DNA of 20,222 nt from Botryococcus braunii. Its lineage: Eukaryota; Chlorophyta; Trebouxiophyceae. This document shows positions 11,610 to 20,222 of this stretch, in pieces; within the stretch, counting starts at the first letter, position 1, and each line of letters begins with the position of its first letter. The translations under genes were made by a program, and so were the position numbers. Location: NCBI GenBank assembly GCA_002005505.1, contig KV908511.1:314058-334279 (forward strand). Reading direction: 5' to 3'. Below the pieces are notes generated by a model. It searched no databases. It saw only the letters and a list, made by a program, of their open reading frames with translations, and had not been told where the DNA came from.

Positions 11610-14056
11610 CACCCAAGGGCAAAAATTTTGTGCAACACTGCCTTCGAGGGAAAGTGCTATAGCGCATGTGCCAGGCATGGGATTCACCCAAGTTTAATGT
11701 AATGTCAAGGCTGTTCGTTGGGCTACCTCACGGTGAGATTGTGTTTCTGTTTGCAGCCGTGTGCTTTCTTATATGCCTAATTAAAGATGGCCCCCTGATT
11801 TGCAGCTCTCAACTTTAGGGGCCCTAATCCAACAAAACACCACCTAGTCCGAGCCTCCCGTGCCAAAGGACAAACCGCTTTTCCCCGGCCCCCACAGAGG
11901 CACTCAAAGGAGCTCAGGTCCCTCCCTTGCCACCCACCCCTGACACAAAATTGCTTCTCAAATCTATCAACAACAAAGCCCAAGCAATATGCTGCAAAAC
12001 GCGAGCTTTTCTAGCGAAAACGGTGTCAACTTGTGAAAATCGTGTACAGATGCGAGGGAAGGAGTGCGCTTAAAACTAAGAACACGCAATCAATAGCCCT
12101 ATTCACACAACATAAGGGGTGTTTTTCTTGAAACGTAGTTACTGCGCTTGTGTGTGGTGCTGTCGAAAAGTGGCCCCCCTTTTCGAATCAATCAGTCAAC
12201 CTGCCACGCCGGCACGCACGGCTAATTTTGTCAAGTACACAAGTCCGGGGCAGGCACAAACTCATATCTCAAAAATAGCTCATAGAGTACTGATTCCAAA
12301 GGGGCCACTATCCCTCTACAAATTCCCACATTTTGCCAATCAATCCGTCAAAACGGTGGACCTCCAAAAAACTGCACAAAATATTTGTCCTTGGGTGTAG
12401 CACACGAGGACATGCCCCTCTCATTGCTGCCACGTTCATGTATATTGGCCCCTTTACATAGCATTGAAGCTACATGTTGTAAGGACTCGGCATGCAAAAT
12501 TTGAGGTTACATCATGGCGTACGTGAGACGTAACTGACTTCGGGCGTTACACATCATGTATGACTTGGCCGTCGCGGAAATGGGGTGGCCGCTAGACGTC
12601 CGAAGTGCAGGGGCTCGATCTACATGCAAGCAAATTACAATGCAGCCAAATCTGGAGAAGTGCTTGTTGCCCATCTGAAGGGTGATGCGTCTCCAAGGCC
12701 TGGACAGCTCTGCAAGCGATGGTGGACCAAATTGGAGAAGTACGGAAGCACGAAAGATAGGCCCCGGTGCGGACGCCTTCGCAGAGTGCCGGCAGCCTTG
12801 GCAAAAGAGATTGCAGACAAAATTGTTGGAAAACTCAACCCAGCTGGTCAGTCGGTATACCACACAAGTCTTAAGGGCTTCCTTCACGCCCACCCCACCA
12901 TCAAACAGCGAGTGGACCAGCTAGGAGTACACAGGAGGACCTTGGAGCGTGCCATCCGAGCAGCGGACCCCGATCTCGTGAAGCGTGAGGTGGGGTTCCG
13001 CAAGCTTCTCAACAACCATCAGATGGAGAAGAGGAGAGCAGCTGGCTTGTGCAGGTCAAGAATAATCCCGGGAAGGCTGCAAAGGGCATGAGTCAAGCTG
13101 AGTTTTGTGACAAGGTGAAGGAGATGGTGACGGAGATCGGTGTACGCCTCCATGACAAGCTTCCAACAGAGAAGGCAAGACATATGGAGGAAAGCCTCCT
13201 CTTCTCCTACGACAATGCAGCCTTCCATGAATGCCCAGAACGTCTTCTATGGATGAGTGGTGGGCCACATGCAAAGAGGTCTGGGAAGAAGTCAATTTGG
13301 GGGACGTTGTGGGCAAGAATGTAGACAGATTGCTGTATTTGTACCATCACATCGCCAAAGAGAGCAAGGGCATTTGGGCCCCAAAGGCTTTGTCATGACG
13401 TGCGCCAGAGAAGATGCGCAAATTTTAACGTTTACTCAACAAAGGCCTTTGCTCACATCCCTGTGGACCACCACCTTTTAAAAAATCATGCACGGTGAGG
13501 TACAATAACAATCAAATTACTCGCACATGTGGGACGGGGTACTGGCTAGCGTACGCTTCCTTCCTTGGCATGCTTGGCCTTGAACATTATTGTAACCCTG
13601 CAAAAACAATTGTACTTATATCAAAGATGGTGCAGCTCGTCCATCCCTAGACCATTTACGGGGAATGGGTCATGAGATCGACTCCAAGGATGAGAACCTC
13701 TTGGGTAGTAGCACGTGGGCTCCACATGCCAACGTCAAACCCTCTATAGAGGTATCAGATCCCATTGTTTGGGCAAAAAAAGTTGTTAAAAGGATTTTTG
13801 AGTTATTAGAGCTATGTGACAAACCCATAATATCTGTTAAAAATGATCGTGCCCGTCGATGGGGTCGCGCATGTGGCCAATCCTGATCCATTCGCAAGAC
13901 ACGGAGCGGTATAATAATAAATTCGAACTGAAGGTAATGAAAAACTGTGAATGTGATCATTTTAAGTGCTTTGTGTGCTTTTCAGAGAGTGCCGCTTGCC
14001 ATATCCGGCGGTTTCCGCTAAAAAATCGACCTCTAGTATGTCTTACTTGCCTACGA
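11610..14056 (+). repeat. Tandem array unit 1 (2447 bp)
   Basis: First unit of a head-to-tail array, with boundaries set arbitrarily at the shared sequence CACCCAAGGG where similarity to the other units starts. The left flank (up to 11609) is unrelated, so the array begins abruptly at this point of the unit. By eye, units 1 and 2 differ at only about five places, including a 3-bp indel in GGGAAGGAG versus GGGAAGAAGGAG. No terminal inverted repeats are visible. Confidence 0.97.
12556..13398 (+). pseudogene. Decayed DNA transposase-like gene, unit 1
   Basis: An open frame (12585-13091) holds a helix-turn-helix-like region with WWTKLEKYGSTKDRPRCGR, a pattern typical of the N-terminal DNA-binding domains of Tc1/mariner-type transposases. 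It also holds a second helical block, QRVDQLGVHRRTLERAI. The frame shifts near 13050 to another (13049-13324) with SYDNAAFHE, resembling the DNxxxH motif around the second catalytic Asp. It shifts again to a frame reading EVWEEVNLGDVVGKNVDRL and ending in TGA at 13396-13398. Compared with unit 3, one T is missing near 12620, which breaks the frame from the ATG at 12556. I see no first catalytic Asp at the expected spacing, so the catalytic domain looks deleted. Assignment to Tc1/mariner is tentative; introns instead of frameshifts are possible but less likely. Confidence 0.6.
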
Positions 14057-15814
14057 CACCCAAGGGCAAAAATTTTGTGCAACACTGCCTTCGAGGGAAA
14101 GTGCTATAGCGCATGTGCCAGGCATGGGATTCAACCAAGTTTAATGTAATGTCAAGGCTGTTCGTTGGGCTACCTCACGGTGAGATTGTGTTTCTGTTTG
14201 CAGCCGTGTGCTTTCTTATATGCCTAATTAAAGATGGCCCCCTGATTTGCAGCTCTCAACTTTAGGGGCCCTAATCCAACAAAACACCACCTAGTCCGAG
14301 CCTCCCGTGCCAAAGGACAAACCGCTTTTCCCCGGCCCCCACAGAGGCACTCAAAGGAGCTCAGGTCCCTCCCTTGCCACCCACCCCTGACACAAAATTG
14401 CTTCTCAAATCTATCAACAACAAAGCCCAAGCAATATGCTGCAAAACGCGAGCTTTTCTAGCGAAAACGGTGTCAACTTGTGAAAATCGTGTACAGATGC
14501 GAGGGAAGAAGGAGTGCGCTTAAAACTAAAAACACGCAATCAATAGCCCTATTCACACAACATAAGGGTGTTTTTCTTGAAACGTAGTTACTGCGCTTGT
14601 GTGTGGTGCTGTCGAAAAGTGGCCCCCCTTTTCGAATCAATCAGTCAACCTGCCACGCCGGCACGCACGGCTAATTTTGTCAAGTACACAAGTCCGGGGC
14701 AGGCACAAACTCATATCTCAAAAATAGCTCATAGAGTACTGATTCCAAAGGGGCCACTATCCCTCTACAAATTCCCACATTTTGCCAATCAATCCGTCAA
14801 AACGGTGGACCTCCAAAAAACTGCACAAAATATTTGTCCTTGGGTGTAGCACACGAGGACATGCCCCTCTCATTGCTGCCACGTTCATGTATATTGGCCC
14901 CTTTACATAGCATTGAAGCTACATGTTGTAAGGACTCGGCATGCAAAATTTGAGGTTACATCATGGCGTACGTGAGACGTAACTGACTTCGGGCGTTACA
15001 CATCATGTATGACTTGGCCGTCGCGGAAATGGGGTGGCCGCTAGACGTCCGAAGTGCAGGGGCTCGATCTACATGCAAGCAAATTACAATGCAGCCAAAT
15101 CTGGAGAAGTGCTTGTTGCCCATCTGAAGGGTGATGCGTCTCCAAGGCCTGGACAGCTCTGCAAGCGATGGTGGACCAAATTGGAGAAGTACGGAAGCAC
15201 GAAAGATAGGCCCCGGTGCGGACGCCTTCGCAGAGTGCCGGCAGCCTTGGCAAAAGAGATTGCAGACAAAATTGTTGGAAAACTCAACCCAGCTGGTCAG
15301 TCGGTATACCACACAAGTCTTAAGGGCTTCCTTCACGCCCACCCCACCATCAAACAGCGAGTGGACCAGCTAGGAGTACACAGGAGGACCTTGGAGCGTG
15401 CCATCCGAGCAGCGGACCCCGATCTCGTGAAGCGTGAGGTGGGGATCCGCAAGCTTCTCAACAACCATCAGATGGAGAAGAGGAGAGCAGCTGGCTTGTG
15501 CAGGTCAAGAATAATCCCGGGAAGGCTGCAAAGGGCATGAGTCAAGCTGAGTTTTGTGACAAGGTGAAGGAGATGGTGACGGAGATCGGTGTACGCCTCC
15601 ATGACAAGCTTCCAACAGAGAAGGCAAGACATATGGAGGAAAGCCTCCTCTTCTCCTACGACAATGCAGCCTTCCATGAATGCCCAGAACGTCTTCTATG
15701 GATGAGTGGTGGGCCACATGCAAAGAGGTCTGGGAAGAAGTCAATTTGGGGGACGTTGTGGGCAAGAATGTAGACAGATTGCTGTATTTGTACCATCACA
15801 TCGCCAAAGAGAGC

Positions 15815-15819
15815 AAGGG
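15815..15819 (+). repeat. Target-site duplication, left copy (AAGGG)
   Basis: AAGGG directly precedes the element and is repeated at 16405-16409. Units 1 and 3 have a single uninterrupted AAGGGC at the corresponding place, which proves the insertion. Confidence 0.95.
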
Positions 15820-15918
15820 TGTAACGACTATCGGGCGATGTCCGATAGTCGGAGCCCTACTTAACCGCTGAGCAATGCCGATAAACACCGATCGTACCTT
15901 TTAGGCACGTGGCACACC

Positions 15919-15930
15919 CGGCCTAGTTGG
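15919..15930 (+). promoter_or_regulatory. A-box-like element in 5' LTR
   Basis: CGGCCTAGTTGG matches the tRNA A-box consensus TRGCNNAGYNGG at 11 of 12 positions, only the first base differing. A second identical copy is in the 3' LTR at 16340-16351. Confidence 0.65.
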
Positions 15931-15961
15931 TAGGATTCCTCCGAGGGACCTCGCAGTCCCG

Positions 15962-15972
15962 GGTACGAATCC
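15962..15972 (+). promoter_or_regulatory. B-box-like element in 5' LTR
   Basis: GGTACGAATCC matches the B-box GGTTCGANNCC at 10 of 11 positions and sits in a T-arm-like hairpin (CCGGG, loop TACGAAT, CCCGG). It starts 32 bp after the end of the A box, the spacing found in tRNA genes. The copy in the 3' LTR is at 16383-16393. Confidence 0.7.
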
Positions 15973-15985
15973 CGGTCGTTACATT

Positions 15986-16002
15986 TGGTATCGGCGAGCA
16001 GG
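15986..16002 (+). other. Primer binding site (initiator-tRNA-Met-like)
   Basis: TGGTATCGGCGAGCAGG starts two bases after the LTR. Its first seven bases equal those of the common plant primer site TGGTATCAGAGCC, which is complementary to initiator tRNA-Met. The rest diverges, so the primer may be a different or species-specific tRNA. Confidence 0.75.
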
Positions 16003-16226
16003 AAACCCATTTTCCTCTCGCATTGCGATCACGCGGTGCGACGCGCCTGCCCACAAGGGGGATGGGATTCCAGGCCGTAACATCCGGACGCAATCTTCCA
16101 ACGGACCCTCCGTAACGGACAGTCCTTATCCATGGGCTCATTCACCAACCACCACCCACGTGTATGGGCACGTGGACCATCCACCAATTCTCCGTTCCCA
16201 GGCACAATCGAGGACGATTGTGGTCT

Positions 16227-16240
16227 AAGAGGGGGAGAAA
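16227..16240 (+). other. Polypurine tract
   Basis: AAGAGGGGGAGAAA, all purine, directly before the TG of the 3' LTR, the expected primer for plus-strand DNA synthesis. Confidence 0.9.
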
Positions 16241-16404
16241 TGTAACGACTATCGGGCGATGTCCGATAGTCGGAGCCCTACTTAACCGCTGAGCAATGCC
16301 GATAAACACCGATCGTACCTTTTAGGCACGTGGCACACCCGGCCTAGTTGGTAGGATTCCTCCGAGGGACCTCGCAGTCCCGGGTACGAATCCCGGTCGT
16401 TACA
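16241..16404 (+). repeat. TRIM 3' LTR (164 bp)
   Basis: Base-for-base identical to the 5' LTR by my comparison, including the hairpin and the A-box-like (16340-16351) and B-box-like (16383-16393) elements. Confidence 0.95.
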
Positions 16405-16409
16405 AAGGG
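16405..16409 (+). repeat. Target-site duplication, right copy (AAGGG)
   Basis: Repeats the five bases at 15815-15819; the unit's own sequence then continues as CATTTGGG. Confidence 0.95.
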
Positions 16410-17095
16410 CATTTGGGCCCCAAAGGCTTTGTCATGACGTGCGCCAGAGAAGATGCGCAAATTTTAACGTTTACTCAACAAAGGCCTTTGCTCACATCCC
16501 TGTGGACCACCACCTTTTAAAAAATCATGCACGGTGAGGTACAATAACAATCAAATTACTCGCACATGTGGGACGGGGTACTGGCTAGCGTACGCTTCCT
16601 TCCTTGGCATGCTTGGCCTTGAACATTATTGTAACCCTGCAAAAACAATTGTACTTATATCAAAGATGGTGCAGCTCGTCCATCCCTAGACCATTTACGG
16701 GGAATGGGTCATGAGATCGACTCCAAGGATGAGAACCTCTTGGGTAGTAGCACGTGGGCTCCACATGCCAACGTCAAACCCTCTATAGAGGTATCAGATC
16801 CCATTGTTTGGGCAAAAAAAGTTGTTAAAAGGATTTTTGAGTTATTAGAGCTATGTGACAAACCCATAATATCTGTTAAAAATGATCGTGCCCGTCGATG
16901 GGGTCGCGCATGTGGCCAATCCTGATCCATTCGCAAGACACGGAGCGGTATAATAATAAATTCGAACTGAAGGTAATGAAAAACTGTGAATGTGATCATT
17001 TTAAGTGCTTTGTGTGCTTTTCAGAGAGTGCCGCTTGCCATATCCGGCGGTTTCCGCTAAAAAATCGACCTCTAGTATGTCTTACTTGCCTACGA

Positions 17096-19529
17096 CACCC
17101 AAGGGCAAAAATTTTGTGCAACACTGCCTTCGAGGGAAAGTGCTATAGCGCATGTGCCAGGCATGGGATTCACCCAAGTTTAATGTAATGTCAAGGCTGT
17201 TCGTTGGGCTACCTCACGGTGAGATTGTGTTTCTGTTTGCAGCCGTGTGCTTTCTTATATGCCTAATTAAAGATGGCCCCCTGATTTGCAGCTCTCAACT
17301 TTAGGGGCCCTAATCCAACAAAACACCACCTAGTCCGAGCCTCCCGTGCCAAAGGACAAACCGCTTTTCCCCGGCCCCCACAGAGGCACTCAAAGGAGCT
17401 CAGGTCCCTCCCTTGCCACCCACCCCTGACACAAAATTGCTTCTCAAATCTATCAACAACAAAGCCCAAGCAATATGCTGCAAAACGCGAGCTTTTCTAG
17501 CGAAAACGGTGTCAACTTGTGAAAATCGTGTACAGATGCGAGGGAAGAAGGAGTGCGCTTAAAACTAAGAACACGCAATCAATAGCCCTATTCACACAAC
17601 ATGAAGGGTGTTTTTCTTGAAACGTAGTTACTGCGCTTGTGTGTGGTGCTGTCGAAAAGTGGCCCCCCTTTTCGAATCAATCAGTCAACCTGCCACGCCG
17701 GCACGCACGGCTAATTTTGTCAAGTACACAAGTCCGGGGCAGGCACAAACTCATATCTCAAAAATAGCTCATAGAGTACTGATTCCAAAGGGGCCACTAT
17801 CCCTCTACAAATTCCCACATTTTGCCAATCAATCCGTCAAAACGGGGGACCTCCAAAAAACTGCACAAAATATTTGTCCTTGGGTGTAGCACACGAGGAC
17901 ATGCCCCTCTCATTGCTGCCACGTTCATGTATATTGGCCCCTTTACATAGCATTGAAGCTACATGTTGTAAGGACTTGGCATGCAAAATTTGAGGTTACA
18001 TCATGGCGTACGTGAGACGTAACTGACTTCGGGCGTTACACATCATGTATGACTTGGCCGTCGCGGAAATGGGGTGGCCGCTAGACGTCCGAAGTGCAGG
18101 GGCTCGATTCTACATGCAAGCAAATTACAATGCAGCCAAAGCTGGAGAAATGCTTGTTGCCCATCTGAAGGGTGATGCGCCTCCAAGGCCTGGACAGCTC
18201 TGCAAGCGATGGTGGACCAAATTGGACAAGTACGGAAGCACGAAAGATAGGCCCCGATGCGGACGCCTTTGCAGAGTGCCGGCAGCCTTGGCAAAAGAGA
18301 TTGCAGACAAAATTGTTGGAAAACTCAACCCAGCTGGTCAGTCGGTATACCACACAAGTCTTAAGGGATTCCTTCACGCCCACCCCACCATCAAACAGCG
18401 AGTGGACCAGCTAGGAGTACACAGGAGGACCTTGGAGCGTGCCATCCGAGCAGCCGTAAGGTGGGGGATCCGCAAGCTTCTCAACAACCATCAGATGGAG
18501 AAGAGGAGAGCAGCTGGCTTGTGCAGGTCAAGAATAATCCCGGGAAGGCTGCAAAGGGCATGAGTCAAGCTGAGTTTTGTGACAAGATGAAGGAGATGGT
18601 GACGGAGAATGGTGTACGCCTCCATGACAAGCTTCCAACAGAGAAGGCAAGACATTATGGAGGAAAGCCTCCTCTTCTCCCACGACAATGCAGCCTTCCA
18701 TGAATGCCCAGAACTCCTTCTATGGATGAGTGCTGGGCCACATGCAAAGAGGTCTGGGAAGAAGTCAATTTGGGGGACGTTGTGGGCAAGAATGTAGACA
18801 GATTGCTGGATTTGTGCCATCACGTGGCTAAAGAGAGCAAGGGCAATTGGGCCCCAAAGGCTTTGTCATGACGTGCGCCAGAGAAGATGAGCAAATTTTA
18901 ACGTTTACTTAACAAAGGCCTTTGCTCACATCTGTGTGGACCACCACCTTTTAAAAAATCATGCACGGTGAGGTACAATAACAATCAAATTACTCGCACG
19001 TGCGGGACGGGGTACTGGCTAGCGTACGCTTCCTTCCTTGGCATGCTTGGCCTTGAACATTCTTGTAACCCTGCAAAAACAATTTTACTGATACCAAAGA
19101 TGGTGCAGCTCGTCCATCCCTAGACCATTTAGGGGGAATGGGTCATGAGATCGACTCCAAGGATGAGAATCTATAGGTAGTAGCACGTGGGCTCCACATG
19201 CCAACGTCACACCCTCTTTAGAGGTATCACATCCCATTGTTTGGGCAAAAAAAGTTGGTAAAAGGATTTTTGAGTTATTAGTGCTTTGTGACAAACCCAT
19301 AATATCTGTAAAAAATGATCGTGCCCGTCGATGGGGTCGCGCCTGTGGCCAATCCTGATCCATTCGCAAGACACGGAGCGGTATAAAAAAGAATTCGAAC
19401 TGAGTGGTAATGATTAACTGTGAATGTAATCATTTTAAGTGCTTTGTGTGCTTTTTAGAGAGTGCCGCTTGCCATATCCGGCGGTTTCCGCTAAAAAATC
19501 GACCTCTGTTTTGTCTTACTTGCCTACGA
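17096..19529 (+). repeat. Tandem array unit 3 (2434 bp), mosaic
   Basis: The first part (to about 18107) is nearly identical to units 1 and 2, with only a few changes such as 17846 and 17977. From about 18108 it carries many substitutions and small indels relative to them, including an internal deletion of about 16 bp in the transposase-like frame. It lacks the retroelement. Confidence 0.95.
18045..18871 (+). pseudogene. Decayed transposase-like gene, unit 3 (longest N-terminus)
   Basis: The open frame runs from the ATG at 18045 to 18563 (172 residues). It keeps the T near 18110 that units 1 and 2 have lost, so the N-terminus (MYDLAVAEMGWPLDVRS) is continuous with the helix-turn-helix-like region WWTKLDKYGSTKDRPRCGR. 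About 16 bp are missing after AIRAA, removing a DPDLVKRE-like segment but leaving the frame open. The later frameshifts are shared with units 1 and 2. An extra T near 18656 disrupts the DNAAFH-containing frame; the DNA for that motif is otherwise present. The TGA is at 18869-18871. Confidence 0.6.
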
Positions 19530-20222
19530 CACCCAAGGACAAATATTTTGTGCAACACTGCCTTCGAGGGAAAGTGCTATAGCGCATGTGCCAGGCATGG
19601 GATTCACCCAAGTTTAATGTATTGTCAAGGCTGTTCGTTGGGCTACCTCACGGGGAGATTGTATTTCTGTTTGCAGCAGTGTGCTTTCTTATATGCCTAA
19701 TTAAAGATGGCCCCCTGATTTGCAGCTCTCAACTTTAGGGGCCCTAATCCCATAACACACCACCTAGTCCGAGCCTCCCGTGCCAAAGGACAAACCGCTT
19801 TTCCCCGGCCCCCATAGAGGCACTCAAAGGAGCTCAGGTCCCTCCCTTGCCACCCACCCCTGACACAAAATTGCTTCTCAAATCTATCAACAACAAAGCC
19901 CAAGCAATATGCTGCAAAACGCGAGCTTTTCTAACGAAAACGGTGTCAACTTGTGAAAATCGTGTACAGATGCGAGGGAAGAAGGAGTGCGCTTAAAACT
20001 AAGAACACGCAATCAATAGCCCTATTCACACAACATGAAGGGTGTCTTTCTTGAAACGTAGTCACTGCGCTTGTGTGTGGTGCTGTCGAAAAGTGGCCCC
20101 CCTTTTCGAATCAATCAGTCAACCTGCCACGCCGGCACGCACGGCTAATTTTGTCAAGTACACAAGTCCGGGGCAGGCACAAACTCATATCTCAAAAATA
20201 GCTTATAGAGTACTGATTCCAA
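19530..20222 (+). repeat. Tandem array unit 4, partial (693 bp)
   Basis: Same order as the start of the other units, with about a dozen differences from unit 3; it runs off the right edge of the window, so the array continues. Confidence 0.97.

Larger units (their letters stand above)
15820..15983 (+). repeat. TRIM 5' LTR (164 bp)
   Basis: Bounded by the 9-bp inverted ends TGTAACGAC and GTCGTTACA. A 10-bp hairpin stem lies near its start (CGACTATCGG at 15825-15834 with CCGATAGTCG at 15842-15851, 7-base loop). The final 73 bases (15911-15983) resemble a tRNA in length and in the D-arm and T-arm. Confidence 0.95.
15820..16404 (+). mobile_element. TRIM: 585-bp non-autonomous LTR retroelement
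   Basis: Two identical 164-bp LTRs (15820-15983 and 16241-16404) flank a 257-bp interior with no coding capacity. Each LTR begins TGTAACGAC and ends GTCGTTACA. A primer binding site lies two bases inside the left LTR and a polypurine tract abuts the right LTR. The target duplication is AAGGG. The size and structure meet the definition of a terminal-repeat retrotransposon in miniature. The 3' interior (GAGGACGATTG, then AGAGGGGGAGAAA) resembles the end of plant Ty3-type elements, so it may be an internally deleted derivative mobilised by such an element; that is inference. Orientation follows the primer site and polypurine tract. The identical LTRs and perfect duplication suggest a recent insertion. 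The unusual trait is a tRNA-like promoter within the LTRs. Confidence 0.93.
15005..16437 (+). pseudogene. Decayed transposase-like gene, unit 2, split by a retroelement
   Basis: Nearly identical to the copy in unit 1, with the same missing T near 15070 and the same two later frameshifts. The main open frame is 15034-15540, followed by 15498-15773. The final segment is interrupted after HHIAKESK by the TRIM element at 15820-16404 and resumes to the TGA at 16435-16437. The insertion landed in an already broken gene. Confidence 0.6.
14057..17095 (+). repeat. Tandem array unit 2 (2449 bp plus 590-bp insertion)
   Basis: Same content and order as unit 1. The 3039-bp spacing to unit 3 is explained by the 585-bp retroelement plus its 5-bp target duplication. 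Without them the unit is 2449 bp. Confidence 0.97.

Noticed and set aside
11777..11983. 68-residue minus-strand frame conserved in all array units (also 93-residue plus frames such as 12119-12400)
   Set aside because: Conservation follows from near-identical DNA repeats; no motif or codon signal supports translation.
11610..14056. Array unit as a complete DNA transposon with terminal inverted repeats
   Set aside because: Only short imperfect inversions were found (for example TACCTCAC near 11725 with GTGAGGTA near 13494, and AGTGGCCCC with GGGGCCACT at about 12170 and 12300); none lies at defined ends with target duplications.
15911..15983. True tRNA gene in the LTR
   Set aside because: The D-arm and T-arm are tRNA-like, but the local 5' end does not pair with the 3' end, the anticodon arm competes with the T-arm, and the T-loop is TACGAAT. 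It repeats exactly in both LTRs, so it is part of the element.
15820..15983. Hammerhead ribozyme in the LTR, as in retrozymes
   Set aside because: The best core candidate reads CTGAGCA rather than CTGANGA, and no matching GAAA plus stem arrangement is seen.

Overview
This window is nuclear DNA of a eukaryote. Coding pieces are interrupted by GT-AG introns, long microsatellites and minisatellites are common, and the right half is a tandem array carrying a small LTR retroelement. A GATA finger of the CX2CX18CX2C kind, resembling plant GATA26/27, and a DusA-like tRNA dihydrouridine synthase exon point to the green lineage. A streptophyte alga or early land plant is my inference; the sequence does not prove it.

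Layout. At 1-1380 there is purine-rich low-complexity DNA and a 33-bp minisatellite. At 1383-1607 lies a plus-strand exon for the C-terminus of a DusA-type tRNA-dihydrouridine synthase. It is followed by a 22-bp minisatellite and two weaker GC-rich exon candidates up to 2582. At 2979-4736 (minus strand) four exons join in phase into the C-terminal 276 residues of a protein I do not recognise; its last intron holds a (CA)n tract. At 4737-5246 lies the spacer between this gene and a divergent plus-strand gene at 5247-7316. That second gene has four exons that join in phase into a 225-residue GATA zinc-finger protein.

From 7317 to 11077 I find no convincing gene. There are three C/G homopolymer runs, a strong G-quadruplex motif and a perfect 26-bp-arm hairpin. 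A nearly pure polypyrimidine tract of about 390 bp (11078-11469) precedes the array.

From 11610 to the end of the window a unit of about 2.45 kb is repeated head to tail (three units plus a partial fourth). Each complete unit carries a decayed DNA-transposase-like gene with shared frameshifts. Unit 2 alone is interrupted by a complete 585-bp terminal-repeat retrotransposon in miniature (TRIM) at 15820-16404. It has identical 164-bp LTRs, a plant-like primer binding site, a polypurine tract and a 5-bp target duplication. Each LTR contains tRNA-like A-box and B-box sequences at tRNA spacing, and its ends can pair like an acceptor stem. An LTR retroelement with a tRNA-type internal promoter inside its LTR is the most unusual object here.
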